DNA of 64,000 nt from Trichopria drosophilae (GCA_030407085.1 CM059584.1:100439001-100503000); one strand, 5' to 3'; positions 11,104 through 23,345 are shown, counted from the stretch's first letter. Numbers and translations are program-made. Notes: generated from the letters alone by a model not told the origin.

Positions 11104-12299
11104 AAGTTTAAAGTATATAGTTTTTGAATACGAAAGTATATTTTATTATGGTTTAATTCGTTTATATTGACTATTCTTTAATAAAATTCCATCAATTCTT
11201 ATCAAACGTTGTATTAAGTATAAATCACCAATGCGACGAAAACTTTTGAAGTTAAAAATCTTAAATTTTAATGAAAATATGAAATAAAGTGAAAGAATGG
11301 TTGATAACGTTATTTTGCAATATAGCCCAACTCAAACGCTATAAATTTAACGAATTTTCCAGTGCGTATAATTAAACGCATGCTAGCAAATTTAAATGGA
11401 AACGAGGTCTACCGGCTTAACCTATGTGGTGATCCACCTATAGGATGCATACGTGCAGCCGGTCGTGGACCACAGACGAATAACCCGAGTCGAGTCGATG
11501 CGTTGTAATGAGCACACTGATGTGAACATCTGCGCGCAGGTTGCCGCAAAATGTACCACAGCGAATATCAGATGGGGGTTTGTGAAGAGTTCAGCAGCTA
11601 AATAATTAGTATATTTCATGTAATTATGCTTCGAACACTAGATTTGGTTTGGCAATTCCAATACGGTGAATATGATTTGATAATATAATACAATGTCATT
11701 ATCGTAACAATAGCAGACACTTCTGAACACACAAGGGCAAATGCTGAGATAAATGGATAGATTTCGCGTGCCACAAAGTACGTTTACATAGAAAATCCAA
11801 CGTAAATGTATTATATCTGATTAAAAACAATATTTACAAATGTTACTATCCATTTTTGAAGTTTACTATTTTGATAAAAAATGATGTTTAAAAATTAAAC
11901 ACTTTAGTTATCTTTACTTAACATATCAAGTAATGAAACAAATTTTTTAATTTCACAAAATATCCAAAACATTAGGGCCGATATTTATATCATGTTTGTT
12001 CAAAAGTGCGCTTTAAATTTATAAATATTCAACGTGATACGCGAGTTGTTCTATTTACAACTAGATGGCGCAAAAATCTCACTGCTTAGCCGCAAGTGGA
12101 TAAAGTAGAATTTGATCCATGCATTAAAATAAATTGTTCTAAATCAGATATTGCTGTATAAAAGGTGAATGCTGAAAAGTCCACACCGAATAGTCCACTT
12201 AACCATGAAATCCGCACAGTAAAGAGCACAATAGTACAAAAAAAACATAGTAGACAACGATAAAAAGAGCGACAATGTGGTTACTAATTACACAGGTCT
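11104..12299. other. AT-rich stretch containing a GC-richer island at about 11405-11600
   Basis: Mostly AT-rich. The segment 11405-11600 is conspicuously GC-richer, with no convincing coding frame and no repeat structure; it ends beside AT-rich homeodomain-like words (AATAATTAG, CATGTAATTATG). It may be a conserved non-coding element of the host. No gene is supportable. Confidence 0.35.
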
Positions 12300-14320
12300 A
12301 CAAAAAAGGGGTTCTTGGATGTTGTTGAGAAGCTGTGGGTCATTTACGATGTAATTTTGTGCGTAGCATCCGAACCCGAAGTCAGAATTCATCCATCACG
12401 TCAGGATTTTCGAGATATTTGAGGTTATGTACTCGAAAAACGCGTTATTTAGTTATATTTGAGGTTACGCACAAGATGCAACAAATTTTGTTGGCCTTCT
12501 GTACTATTTGCATCTTTTAGTACTAGCTTTACCCTTCAAAATGAGGTTTTATTCGATCATACCTACGATTTTTTCTTACAAAGTTACGACCATTTTGAAA
12601 TTACGAAATGTATCCCATTAATGTTATGAAATATACGCTTTAAATACTATGAGACAGATATTTATTACCGGTAACTTCATTTGAAAATTTGTACTGGTGA
12701 GATTTGGCGTTGTCAATTACGTATTTGAAATTGTAAAGGTGTCACTATTTCCCGTTGGCGAATGCGCTCCAAAAGGAACAAACAAGTGATCCGCGGCGGA
12801 GTAACACGAGTATATGGGGCACGCGTTCCAGCCGGCGGTTCGGGGCACTACTTCCGTAAAGGACGCCGAACTGATCGGACCCGTCGTCGATCGGGCGACC
12901 GGATTCCGCATAGATAATTAAATAATAGTTCGCGTTTGCAAGCAGTGCACTTGTCTCGCGTAGTGACGCCATTTTGTCCTCGACTTCGCGAAATGTCGAG
13001 TGCCGAATCGAACTGAATAACGCGACAAAACGTGATAAATTCAATACGTCGGTTTAGTGCGGAATCGCTAAAGTTCCATAATTCACTTCGACTCCGTAAC
13101 GGTCGTTCCGGAGTACGTAAGTGTTCGTCACGGCGTCATAATTACCACGTTTTGCACTTCCCCGAATATATCCTATATTCGGTCAGTGAATGTGCATTGT
13201 GGAGTCTCGTGGATGCGTTTTAGATCCATCGAGGTACGCTTTCGACCTTCGCGCGTCATTGGACAAACCTTCACCCGGTTCTCCTTTGGTCCTGTTTGGG
13301 CTTGGGTGAGGTGTATTTCGTCGATTCGAGCATATTGGGCAATTATCGCCAGATAAATCTAGATTTCATTTGGGGCAAACGATAAGGAGAAGCAGAGACG
13401 CCTACATCTGAGTCACGGCCTATGTCGTCACGGCAAAATCTGGTGGAGCTCCCCAGCAAATTGGGTACGAGACGCTCAACATAGGAAGATTGGTGTATCG
13501 CAACGAGTTTGAAAATCATCGGACAATCCGGTACTGTAATTGGACGTATATTGTGTGGATGAATTATGTGCGTATGATGAATGTCGTTGAGTTTTGCGTC
13601 TACACAATTTTAATACAGATTTATTTGATTTCGTATGGATGTGTGCTGATTCGAAGTGTGTTACTTAAATATCGACCGTATTAAATGTCAGGTGATATTG
13701 TGGATGTAAAGGATCTCGAAAATAAAAGAGTCGAATTATTTCATGCTTTAATTTCTATATTGAACCAAGGTCCGTTACAAAATCAAGATTAGGAAATTTT
13801 TTAATTCAATGTGGCGGATTCAAAATGGCTAAATAAACAATAAAGTATAAAAAACTTATCGAAAAAACATCCACGATATTGAAACGTGTTTTAGTTATAA
13901 ATATCGATATTTTATATAATTGTTTATATTTATATAGGTTTCATGATGCTGAATTTCACCCTGATATTGTTCTCCAAGGGTATTTCAAGGTAAATTTGTT
14001 TACATCTATATCGTAATTTCAAATTGGCGTATCTTGGTAAAGAAAAGTCGTAATGGAATTCTGCGTATCTCACATTAAAGACAAAGAGAGTACCATATGA
14101 TCCAATGAAAGGAAAAACGCCTAAAAATGTTGTGTCTTCTCTATATGACCTCAAAAATAGCAAGAAAACGCGTTTTTAGAGTACATAACCTCAAATATCT
14201 CAAAATCCTGACGTGATGGGCCATTTTTTATTTCGGATTCGGATTTTACTCACAAAATTACGTCAGAAATGGCCCACAGCTTCCCAACAACGAAACCATG
14301 TTGACCGGCATATCTAAACG
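12300..14320. mobile_element. 2-kb element bounded by long (about 310-bp) inverted repeats
   Basis: The left arm (12300-12610) and right arm (14010-14320) are inverted copies. Shared landmarks in order from the outside are GAAGCTGTGGG(T/C)CATTT, CGTAATTTTGTG, CATCACGTCAGGATTTT, GAGATATTTGAGGTTATG and ACGCGTT, then a less conserved part ending in TTTGAAATTACGA. Identity is roughly 75-80 percent by eye in the outer 180 bp and lower inside. The core contains a GC-rich island (12740-13480) and, at about 13800, a fragment of the ATGGCGG module. No transposase was recognised and the exact outer ends are uncertain. Confidence 0.6.
12740..13480. other. GC-rich, CpG-containing island inside the long inverted-repeat element
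   Basis: About 740 bp of GC-rich sequence with frequent CG dinucleotides. A minus-strand frame begins ATGGCGTCACTACGCGAG at about 12973 and stays open about 75 codons, but I recognise no domain, and other frames are open for similar lengths. It could be a captured host promoter or 5' exon, a retroelement leader or a host regulatory island that the inverted repeats happen to flank. No function is assigned. Confidence 0.3.
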
Positions 14321-17009
14321 TGTTTAAAAACAAAGTTTCATTGTGTTTTAGGTTCAGTGCGCTAAAAAAAGCACTTATTTCAGTGTTCTTTAAGATTATC
14401 ACGATCTTACATTAGCATGCAACTTTAAGTTACGTTACAATAAGCCTTAATGTTATCAGATTATTCCATTTAAATGTTAAAATTCTAACCTTTTGGTAAC
14501 ATTGTCAAAATGTTGTATTCTTGTACATTTGCAGTTAGCATTTATTATTTGTTAACTGCAGTTCTTCAAACATAAACGCAGAAAAATTACTTCCAGATTT
14601 AACAGAATGGTAAATGCTGATATATTTATATAAAACAAACAGAATTATTTTCTGCACAGATCATTCTCCAAAATCTACTGATAAATCTATTGATAGATAT
14701 CATTTCTGTAAGAATTACATATATATTTTCTGCTGTAACTTTCTAGAAAACCAACGGATTTTTTATGTAGAATCTAACAAATACTTTTGTGCCTTAGAAT
14801 AGTTAATATTTCAATGAATTTTCTGATATTTTAATGAAACTTCAACATTTTTTCAAGATTTTAAGTGATAAATTACAGGAAACTTATTTTCTTGGATTCA
14901 AATTTCCTAACCCCTTTTTCTACTTGTGATGTTAGGCAAACAAAAATGTCTTTTTTGTGTATGTATTTATGAATTTATTCTTACATATGTTATGTAAGGT
15001 TATACATTCGCATCATAGGTCACAATCATAGTTCGTATCGCAGAGCGAGGTTTGGTAAAGTTACGTTTTACTTTCGGGGGAAGTTGTCGCCTGCAGCAGC
15101 CTAGAATACAAATCAACGTGCTAGGATTTCTTGAAGCACGCTCGCAATATCTGTCTCTTGGCCGTGCTGTATTTTCATCAATGATTAAAGTAAGTATTTG
15201 CATAATGAAACCTGGAAAGTTTCTTTTTCACCGTCGTGAATCAATACATTTAGATACGAGTATGAAAATAGCATTCAACCTCTAAAACACCAACATTTAC
15301 AGAAAATGTTTAGAAGTATTTCCGAAGTTGTAAACTTTATACTTTCTCTAAACGAATATTTCAAAATTGCCAAAATATTCACATAAAAAATATAACATTT
15401 CATAGATAATTTTATTATCTATGTTATTATCTATCTTATATTATAACAAAAACTAAATTCCAATATTTTAATTATGATGTAGAATTCTAAGCATATTTTC
15501 TCATTTATGGTTTAAATATAAGATAACATTGAAATGTAAGATATATGCAAATGAAAATAAAGGTAAGAAACACAGTTTGGGACAAATTCGATCAGCATCT
15601 ATTGTTTATGAACTAACAGAATAATTTTATATACACAAACTTTTAAGAATTATTTTATGTTAAATTATAAACAAATATTTCTAAAATTCAAATTATGAAC
15701 AAAAAAACATTGATTTTCGTAATTTTCTCTGAGAAGGCGATGCTGTATACATCCACACATTATTTGTAATGTTTGAATTGGATATTTGGAACACAATGTA
15801 ATTTGCAAAATACATGACATATAATAGGGGAACCGCAAAGGTGAATTTGTTGATAACTTCTCCATATTTGCAGTGTTCCGAATTTCAGCATTTTGCTTTA
15901 TGCTACATGCAAATCAGTAGACTAATTAGAGAGCTAATTTATTACATTACACTATGCGGTTATCTCGGACAGGCTTGAAAATATCGAATTTGATACGATA
16001 TCTATATGCAACCTTCATTTTCCCAACATTTAGATAGAGATAATGGGAATAAAGCTCATAGTAGTAAATTACGTAAAATGGTAAAATCATTCCTTAAAAA
16101 ACAAAAGAATATAAAAAGTAACTCGTTTTAAAATGTAATAAGGATTTTCATTTCTTTACGAGTTATAAAATGTTTCCATCATTCATACAACATTACGGGA
16201 ATAAAGGAAACTGTTTCTGCAATCGGCTTAAAAGTGAAATGAAAACATTACAAATTACCATATACGAGAAATAAGGCATTTAAGAATATTGTCGTTTATT
16301 TTATGACCTACATTGTAGTTATCTGCCGAATGTATTCAGGAAATAAAAGTTTTAATAAAGTAGAGACAAAATATTCGTTTTTTGATTTGTGCTTAGCTTG
16401 TCTTTAAAAGATGATCAATATCGATAATATAGGTTCTTAGAAGAATTTAAAATTAATAATAAATCTCGATATAAATCATTATTTCAATTATCATTTTTTA
16501 TCGTTTCGACGAGAAAATTATCGAGAAAAAGCTCCAAGATAATAATAAATTATTCAAAATGTTGTTAAGTACATGTTATATGTGATTTTAATAATTATAT
16601 CTCGATATAAAAACATATACATTCAAAAATTATTTTTAGTATCGACCATTGAAAATTAAATTTAAAGTTTTGGTATTATAATGATCTGTTGTAAAAAAAA
16701 AATAAGGATAATAATAAGTAAAAATAAGAATTATAATAAATAATAATGGATAATAAAAGAAAATTTAATAAGTTGACCTCTCGACCCTCATTTGTATTCT
16801 ATATAAGATTTATTTAGAAATATAGTGAAAAACCAGTGGAAATTGGCCGTATTTATACAAATCACAAGACATAGGAATGTGTATGTATTAGTGTTTAGTA
16901 CCAAGAAAAAATGGGATAAAACGTTAAATTTGAAATTGGTTTCAATACGTATAAGAAAAAAGCATTTAATTAACGTAATGCTAATAAACGTATGTAAGCT
17001 GTGATACTT
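14321..17009. other. AT-rich stretch with one exon-like island
   Basis: AT-rich throughout, including AT-simple sequence at about 16440-16760 (ATAAT-type runs). The only GC-richer patch is at about 15030-15190, described separately. No other gene, RNA or bounded element was recognised. Confidence 0.5.
15044..15189 (+). CDS. Candidate isolated exon of unknown gene
   Basis: A GC-richer island has an acceptor-like TATCGCAG directly before it and a consensus donor directly after (AAA followed by GTAAGTATT). One frame stays open across the whole 146 bases (…LVKLRFTFGGSCRLQQP…GRAVFSSMIK). The upstream pyrimidine tract is weak and the opposite strand is open too. I recognise no domain. It may be an exon of an unknown plus-strand gene, a non-coding transcript exon or chance. 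Confidence 0.2.
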
Positions 17010-18078
17010 GAAATCTTATATTCACAGATTTTTTTTTGTTTTTTTAATAAAAAAAGTTTTTCCGGTTAGATCTTTTTTTTCAGTTTTTTTCTTTAGCGAA
17101 AATTATTATATTACTGCAATCAAAATCGTGACCCGTTTATAATCGATGTGTTGTTAAACCGGAATGTTGTTCACTTTTTTTGGCAAAAATATTGTTTTTA
17201 TGTTCTTTTAGTCGGGTCTCCAGGGGTCTATAGGTATATAAGATTTATTACAGCGTAAGCATGGTATTTTGTAGACGACTCCATTTTGTTAACAAAAAGG
17301 TAATATATCTTTTGCTAGTTTAATTTTAGCAATGTTTGTTTTTAAAGGTATTGCGACTACTAGAATGTTTTGAGTTTCGAACATTTTTGTTAAATACTCA
17401 GTGAGTTTCTTAATATAAGACAAACTTAAATTTTTGTTAGGTACGTTTCTGTTGTTCGTTACGTTAATATTATTTGAATGTAGCTGTTGTAAACGGTTTT
17501 TTACACACCGATTGATTGATGCGAAGGGGTAGCCATTTTGAGATAGAGTGTTTTTAATAATGTTAAAATTTTTTTTATGAAAATCAATAGATAATAATTT
17601 AGTGGCACGGTCAATTAAACCATAAATCATGATTTTTTTGTATGACATGGAGTGTATAGATTCAAAATAGTGGTACCTTCCAGACCACGTTGTTTTGTGG
17701 TACCAATCATATTTTAAACTTCCGGCTTTTTGGATAAAAATGCTCGTATCAAGGAAGATCATTTGTTTGTTGTTTTCTCGTTCAATAGTAAATTTTAACC
17801 GTTTTTGAGGGTCCAAATTATTGAATTCGAATAACAAGTGGTCTTCTTTATTAGAGGGAGTACAGGCGAGGATATCATCAACATAACGATAAAAACGGTG
17901 GATTTAAATTTAATTTATTTCAAATGCAGTCAGTAACATTCTAATATTAGATTTGCGAGAATCGGCGAAAGGGGAGCCCATAGGCATATCGGAACTTTGT
18001 TTGTAAACAAGATTTTGGAATGTGAAATTCATAGAGTCGAGACATATAAATACTGCGAGAAAAAAATCATCTTTTTGT
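17010..18078 (-). pseudogene. Decayed Penelope-like element: reverse transcriptase plus GIY-YIG endonuclease
   Basis: Reading the minus strand downward from 18078, one meets FTFQNLVYKQ and MPMGSPF, then after two stops FYRYVDDILA, the YVDD catalytic box of the reverse transcriptase. A 182-codon open stretch (17837-17289) then has FLDTSIFI, W(Y)HKTTWSGRYHYF and LIDRATKLLS, which are hallmark positions of the C-terminal part of Penelope-type RT. After a stop come VVYKIPCLRC…SYI, RLKEHKNNIF, SGLTTHRL and HDFDCSNIIIFAKE: the Cys-rich GIY-YIG endonuclease of these elements, interrupted by a frameshift and stops. The 5' part is missing; the readable sequence stops exactly at the hairpin element at 18079. 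Not functional. Confidence 0.85.
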
Positions 18079-18314
18079 GGGTGCACCTCAAAAACCAGAT
18101 ATTTAAAAAATAAACATTTCCAAAAACAGAGATTTATAAACCATATATTTAAAAAAACAGACTTTCAAAATGTGTTTGCATTTTGAAATGTCCGGTTTTT
18201 AATATCTGTTTTTGTAATGTCTGTTTTAGAAATGTCTATTTTTTTAAATGTCTGGTTTTCGAAAGTCGGATTTTCTAAATGTTTTGTGATTTGTCGGGTT
18301 TTTGAGGTGCACCC
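18079..18314. mobile_element. Hairpin element with GGGTGCACCTC ends
   Basis: Perfect terminal inverted repeats GGGTGCACCTCAAAAACC and its inverse bound 236 bp. The arms consist of 15-16-bp units of the type CAGATATTTAAAAAA on the left and the complementary ATGTCTGTTTT type on the right. The architecture is the same as 9506-10064 and 53896-54043, with a diverged unit sequence. It abuts the broken end of the Penelope-like element, so it may have inserted into it, although I could not recognise further Penelope sequence beyond 18314. Confidence 0.7.
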
Positions 18315-18396
18315 CTGCTTGTTACAACCTGGGCAAAATGCTAATTTTCACACTTTTGACAATTTTCATTCGTATTTTACCCAGTATTGTAACAAA

Positions 18397-18822
18397 ATAG
18401 TTATTTTCGTACGGTGGGCGTAAAGTCGCACTTTACGCAGGCAATTCTCATGTCCGAGGGACAGCGAAGTCGGCCCGAGGGTATAGAGTATTGCCGGAGG
18501 GTGTAAAGTCTTACGGCCCACGTGCGAACATTATTTTTCTCATACGTAGGCGGAAAGACATACCTCTTTGCGCATCGATTTGCAGGAGTAAAACTGACTT
18601 TCACAGTCTATTGGACGTTAAGTGAAACGTAGGGCAAGAAAAGTTACAACCGTCGGCGATCAACGGCTCGACGGCCGGCCTCGCCGGCCCGAGAATCGTT
18701 CCAATCGCCGGCGGGGGTAACTTTACGCCCTAGGGTTCACTTTACGCCTAGTAGGCGCAAAAGTCAACTTTACGCCCGCAAAAAGAGGCGTAAAGACGTA
18801 CTTTACGCCTACTATGACGAAA
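18397..18822. repeat. GC-rich palindrome cluster built on GCGTAAAGT / ACTTTACGC
   Basis: The motif GCGTAAAGT or its complement occurs about seven times, several times as a closely spaced dyad, for example GGCGTAAAGTCGCACTTTACGC at about 18417-18438 and at about 18785-18810. The two outer parts are inverted with respect to each other (TTTTCGT…GGCGTAAAGT), and the middle is very GC-rich around 18670-18715 (CGGCCGGCC). No coding. A second cluster is at 27300-27625. Confidence 0.6.
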
Positions 18823-18957
18823 AGTACATTTCGGCACATGCGAAAAAATGTTTTTTGAATGAATGTGCTAGCGGCACTCGCCTTCGACTCATGCCACAAC
18901 CCTCACGTTTGTTCGAAAATACTTTTTCCCACTTGTATCGAAAAATACTATTATTTA

Positions 18958-19068
18958 CCCTGGTAGAAATGAAAACATTTTTTGTACAATTCTTGTACAA
19001 CATTCTTATTTACGATGTATAGGGGAAATGGACAGTGTAAGAAAAAAATGGACAAATTTCTACCAGGG
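18958..19068. mobile_element. 111-bp MITE, TA target, CCCTGGTAGAAAT ends
   Basis: Terminal inverted repeats CCCTGGTAGAAAT / ATTTCTACCAGGG are perfect over 13 bp and flanked by TA on both sides (18956-57, 19069-70), as expected for a Tc1/mariner-mobilised MITE. The interior has no coding capacity. Confidence 0.75.
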
Positions 19069-19107
19069 TAATACCGTATGTTTTTTTTAATTTACTATAA
19101 TACATAT

Positions 19108-19742
19108 GAGGCGTTGCGTGCAAAAACAACCTAACTCTGAAATCCCTATTTTAAGATAAATGTATTTAAAGTTTTGATACTGTTATCTTACGATTTCGAT
19201 AATATTTTAAAACAAAATTCTTTTACAGCCATGAAGTAACACTATTTGACATCCGAATCCAATAAAAATAAAAATATTTTTGTTTTAAACCTTAATTTAA
19301 CAATAAAAATAAAAGGGCAAAAGTTTATAAAATTACACATTTTACAAGGATATAACGAGCAAAAATGTTTAGTTTTTAAATTCAGATTTTTCATCGGATA
19401 CAAATTCAGTGGATGATAAATCTTTTTCACTTCTTTAAGCTCGAGGTTGTATCAGTCATTGACACATCGATTTTGTATTTAACAAAACAATTCCAGAATA
19501 AATAATTATAACTCTGCATGGGTTACTATACTGATCGTCAGCTGTGCGTCGAGAGCAACGAGGGAGCCGCGCGCGACAGACTGTGCGACTTGCTTCAAAA
19601 GAATACTATTCATTCAAACAATAATGTTAATTGCGTTTATTTTAAACAATCTATTCATTAATAAGGGTTCGCTGTATCCAATAATATCATTTACGGAAAA
19701 ACAACCTAAGCCGGGTTAGGTTGTTTTTGCACGCAACGCCTC
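19108..19742. mobile_element. 635-bp MITE with perfect 28-bp terminal inverted repeats
   Basis: The termini begin GAGGCGTTGCGTGCAAAAAC and continue to a 28-base perfect match between the left end and the inverse of the right end. The flanks carry ATAT on both sides (19104-19107 and 19743-19746), a probable target duplication. The interior is AT-rich apart from a GC-rich patch at about 19540-19590. No transposase. The intact ends suggest a relatively recent insertion. I cannot place it in a superfamily. Confidence 0.75.
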
Positions 19743-20089
19743 ATATACAATAAAACACATAGATAAAAATAATGTAGTTATTGATATTTTCGTTTTTAAT
19801 TTTATACAATGATAAAAAACTGCTTACAAAGTTAAAAAAGTAATTGATTTGTTCAACTCCTCTATCAATGCGTTTAGAAGTTAAAATTATGTTTATCTTC
19901 TGTGAAATAAATATTTAATATTTTCATTCGTAACATGGCAGACGTAGCGTGTCTATTGAAGATTATCTGATGAGATTTCATATTATGGGAGGAAAAATTG
20001 TAATATTAAGAGGCCGCTAATGAAACAAATTTGCCGAAGCATCAAAATCGAAAAAGCATTCAGTTGGAAATCACGTCGATAGCTGTATT

Positions 20090-20360
20090 GGCACAGATGA
20101 ACCAATTTGCACCCGTGGGCTTTCAATGCGATCACATTTCTGCACGCGGGTCTCTTTGGCGCAGCCTGAAAGAAATACCCATAATTACGTTTCAACTCGC
20201 CGGGAGCAAGAGGCTGTGAATGAAGTCAATATAGTGCGGCCACGGTTTCGCCGCGTTTTCCAAGAGTCGAAATTGTTCGCTACATACACACATGCGGATG
20301 CGGGGCCATGCTGCGATATTATTTTTTGTGGTACTACACGGAAGCTCAGAAATTGTGGAG
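20090..20360. other. GC-richer island without recognisable gene
   Basis: The island contrasts with AT-rich flanks and has overlapping open frames of 66-99 codons on both strands, none with a recognisable domain. Possible host conserved non-coding element or unrecognised exon. Confidence 0.25.
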
Positions 20361-20697
20361 GTTCAACGCTCAATGAAGCATACACGTACTTGATTCCGAC
20401 AAGAATGTGTTGGTATTTTGTATGACGCAGGACTGCACGTAGGTGTGAGTGTGTTTACATTTCGTCGTTTCGTATTCTAAAAAATGTAAATTAAAAAATA
20501 TCGACAATATTTCGCATAGCATTGTAATATTCTCAAATATTCTGGTTTTATCGTAGGTAGCACAAAATTCTTTACTGGACACTAGTATTAGATTTCTATG
20601 TAATACATTGTGAAATACGTATATTTTATTATTTAATTTTAAATGTATGTTAAGATGTATTTTATAGAAATTATAATCACTCAAATTATTACAATTA

Positions 20698-21573
20698 GGG
20701 GAAGACGGGGCGAAGTGACGAATCTCAAATATTTCCATTATCATCATACTGATTGTAAAATATCATATGTTGTGTTTTCTTTGTTTACGCCATTTTTCAC
20801 ATTTTGAGGAATGATATTTCATTTTTGTTCTCTTACCTACATTTGGGAGCGAGAAATGTAATTTTTAAACAAAATTGCCCTGTACTTCATTCTCAGGTTG
20901 GTCAATGTTCTCATTTTGGCAGTTTGATAATCATTATTTATATATTTATTCTAAAAGTATATTTTTTGAAATTATTCATAAAGTCTGAATTGTTCCTTTT
21001 TTGTGTGTTTATAATGAGATATCGTACCTGGAAGTTCAAATGATACTTTGGGGTGAAGCAGCAAAATTGTTTCCCGGATGTCTCTATTCTGTGATTATTT
21101 TTTAATTTAGAATTTCCTTTTCATGAATGCATTGAGTAACTAAAGACAAAGTTAAAATATGTGATCCTGACATAATACGAGTATTCAAAGATTCCGAAGA
21201 TGCAATTTCTTTTTTTATTGTTGTTGGAAACTTTAATATATCTGAAGAGGTTCATTCCACCACCGTGGAAATTTTATTTGTATTAAAACAAACAATAATA
21301 ACTTAAAAGATTATGACTTGCACTTAATTTTGTGATAGTCGTTTCAGAGACCTCTAAAAATAAGGATTCACCACTTCACCCCGATATTCCCGAAGTTTTT
21401 TAAATTGGCCATTGCTGGCCATCTGTAAAACATATACAGTAAGTAACCATAAGTAACAAAATATTGACTATGAAATTACCTATCAAATGATACTTTGCAT
21501 CATACTAAATATGAAATTCAAGGAGAGATATGATGCATGGAAAAAATCCTCGCCGCTTCTTTCCGCTTTCCCC
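20698..21573. mobile_element. 876-bp non-autonomous element, TA target, GGGGAAG ends
   Basis: The left end GGGGAAGACGGGGCGAAGTG is flanked by TA at 20696-97. The right end CCGCTTTCCCC is followed by TA at 21574-75; the inverse of the right end reads GGGGAAAGCGG. An internal subterminal motif CGGATGTCTC and a CACCACTTCACCCC block are present. The first 420 bp or so closely match, in reverse orientation, the element at 34988-35549. A 79-codon frame lies inside, but it has no known domain. Confidence 0.65.
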
Positions 21574-22029
21574 TATTTTTACTAGTAATTATCAAATTGC
21601 GGTTTTTGCGTGTATAGATACAATATAAATTATAATTTTATAGGATTTTAATATTTTATTTTCCAGTGTGACTGTAAAAGTAGCAAAACATGAATACATA
21701 GTCCTTATTATAGAAATGTAGTAATTTAACAATATAAACTAACCTCAAAGATTCATAACATGGTGGAATAAATGATGCATGTTCTAAGTGTTTAAGAAAG
21801 TACGCACAAAATGATTTTTAAAAATTCCAAAAGTTTCGACTGAATATAGACCACCCGATTCGTAGCCAAATTTTTCGTCGTAAACGACTTTCTACTTGCA
21901 CCCTCTAAGTTTGTTCACCCTTAATAGCTACAATATCAAGAATTGACATTCCCAACACCATTAAATTTTTTTATTTATTTACATTGTCACTAACATAATA
22001 TATATTATTTTTTGCATACGGAGGAGATC

Positions 22030-22680
22030 GACAAAAATATCCATAATATATCTCAACTTGTGTTCCAGATTTCAAACATTAAAGAGGGAGGAGATTGGCA
22101 ACGAATTATCTGAAGTATGTTTGAACGCATAAGCAAAATTGAGATCATGGTACTTGTGAACAAAATATAAACAGAGAAGTTAAAATTCGGTAAAAATGCT
22201 TATAAGTATTGTCGGAATAGGCCTTAGTATTCCCAGACTTCCAAGCAAGATTTCTAAGGATCTTTTGAGATGAAGGTCAAGAAAGTGCCAGTCTGTGCCA
22301 ATGTGAGGATACAAATTATTGAACAGTAATTTAGAACAGAAGAGCAAGTATATAATATACGAGATGTCAGTGAAACTATTGGTTGACCTTTAATCAAACC
22401 AACAGTTCTGTTCGCATGCATTGACACCTCCTCCAGATCGCAGGATTAAAGGATACCGTTTTGTCAAAAGTAATTCCCAGAATGTCTATGGTTATAAAGC
22501 AAGTAATCAAACTCAAACGCCGATTTTCTACCTGAAAAACTCATGATACAAGTTTCTTAGAGATTGATTGGTAAACCGTTATGAAAGGATCAAAAGTCAA
22601 GTGATTCAAGGTCTATTTGAAATCTAGAAAAGTCCATAGGGCCTTTGATTTTATCATCGTCAATATAAAGTAAATAAAAG
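22030..22680 (-). pseudogene. 5'-truncated LINE (non-LTR retrotransposon) reverse transcriptase remnant
   Basis: On the minus strand the conceptual translation gives YIDDDKIKGP (the F/Y-x-DD box), then a DLESLDF…NGLPINL block and MSFSGRKSAFEFDYLL, matching the order 'N.L.LN..KC..MSFSR.K….Y' of jockey/CR1-type LINE reverse transcriptases. VGLIKGQ and a SVLNYCSII block follow, corresponding to the usual 'LEY.S.IW' region, then degraded sequence with stops. Several stops and frameshifts are present, and nothing upstream of the YIDD box is recognisable, so this is a 5'-truncated dead copy. It is a different class from the nearby Penelope-like fragments. Confidence 0.72.
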
Positions 22681-22954
22681 AAAAAAAATAGGAAAGAAGA
22701 TCATAATATCACAGAATAATAATTAAGCATATTTAATTAGTAGCTATAATTTTCATTTAAAATAATTTGTTATAGATTGAAACAAGTGTAATTTCGTAAT
22801 CTGTCACTTGGCGACTCATTGCTAATCATCCATAAGTTGAGAAATAACTTATTTTAAGAAATATTTGTTATTATAGAATCCTTTGATAAATTTAGTTATG
22901 CCTTATTATTTGAAATATTTATTTCATATTTTGCAATGTAGATTTGAATACTAA

Positions 22955-23345
22955 ACGGATGTTTTTTCTTTTTTAATCGTAATGTCAACCTTTCAGTAAC
23001 CCCTTATACATAAGGTATTAATTGTTTTTAAATGTCATTTTTATTTTGAGTCAATGACCTACTTGTAATTATTTACTAATTTTGAATCATATAATTTTGC
23101 TGCCGGTCGAGAAAAACTTATACATTAATTAATGTTTTAATATTGTTTCCTTCAACCTTCCGCACCCATCAGTTATATTTCAAATAATATATAACGGGAC
23201 TTCTGTAGCAATTAACAAAATATAGTTTAAGATGAAAGTATTGATACCAGTAGAGTTAGTGACAGATCATTATTGTTTATTCGTGTATTACCTCATCTTC
23301 AAAATAAACTAAACAAAACTCAAAACATCGGCAGAATACAGCTTC
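22955..23345 (-). repeat. Inverted partial copy of the adjacent Penelope-like segment
   Basis: Two blocks here, 22955-23030 and 23319-23345, are inverted copies of 23520-23596 and 23470-23495. Landmarks are ACCTTTCAGTAACC against GGTTACTGAAAG, and ATCGGCAGAATACAG against GTATTCTGCCGAT. The order matches a head-to-head arrangement around a centre near 23400, but the left arm has about 290 extra bases between the two blocks. Complex inverted and partly duplicated copies are a known habit of Penelope-like elements. Confidence 0.6.

Noticed and set aside
12745..12973. Minus-strand frame beginning MASLRETS as a gene start
   Set aside because: Good-looking start context but no domain, no splice donor that I could defend, and other frames of similar length overlap; kept only as part of the GC island.
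20804..21043. Small hydrophobic protein shared between two elements (also 35231-35446)
   Set aside because: Similarity of the two peptides follows from overall nucleotide identity of the two MITE copies; AT-rich hydrophobic residues are expected by chance.
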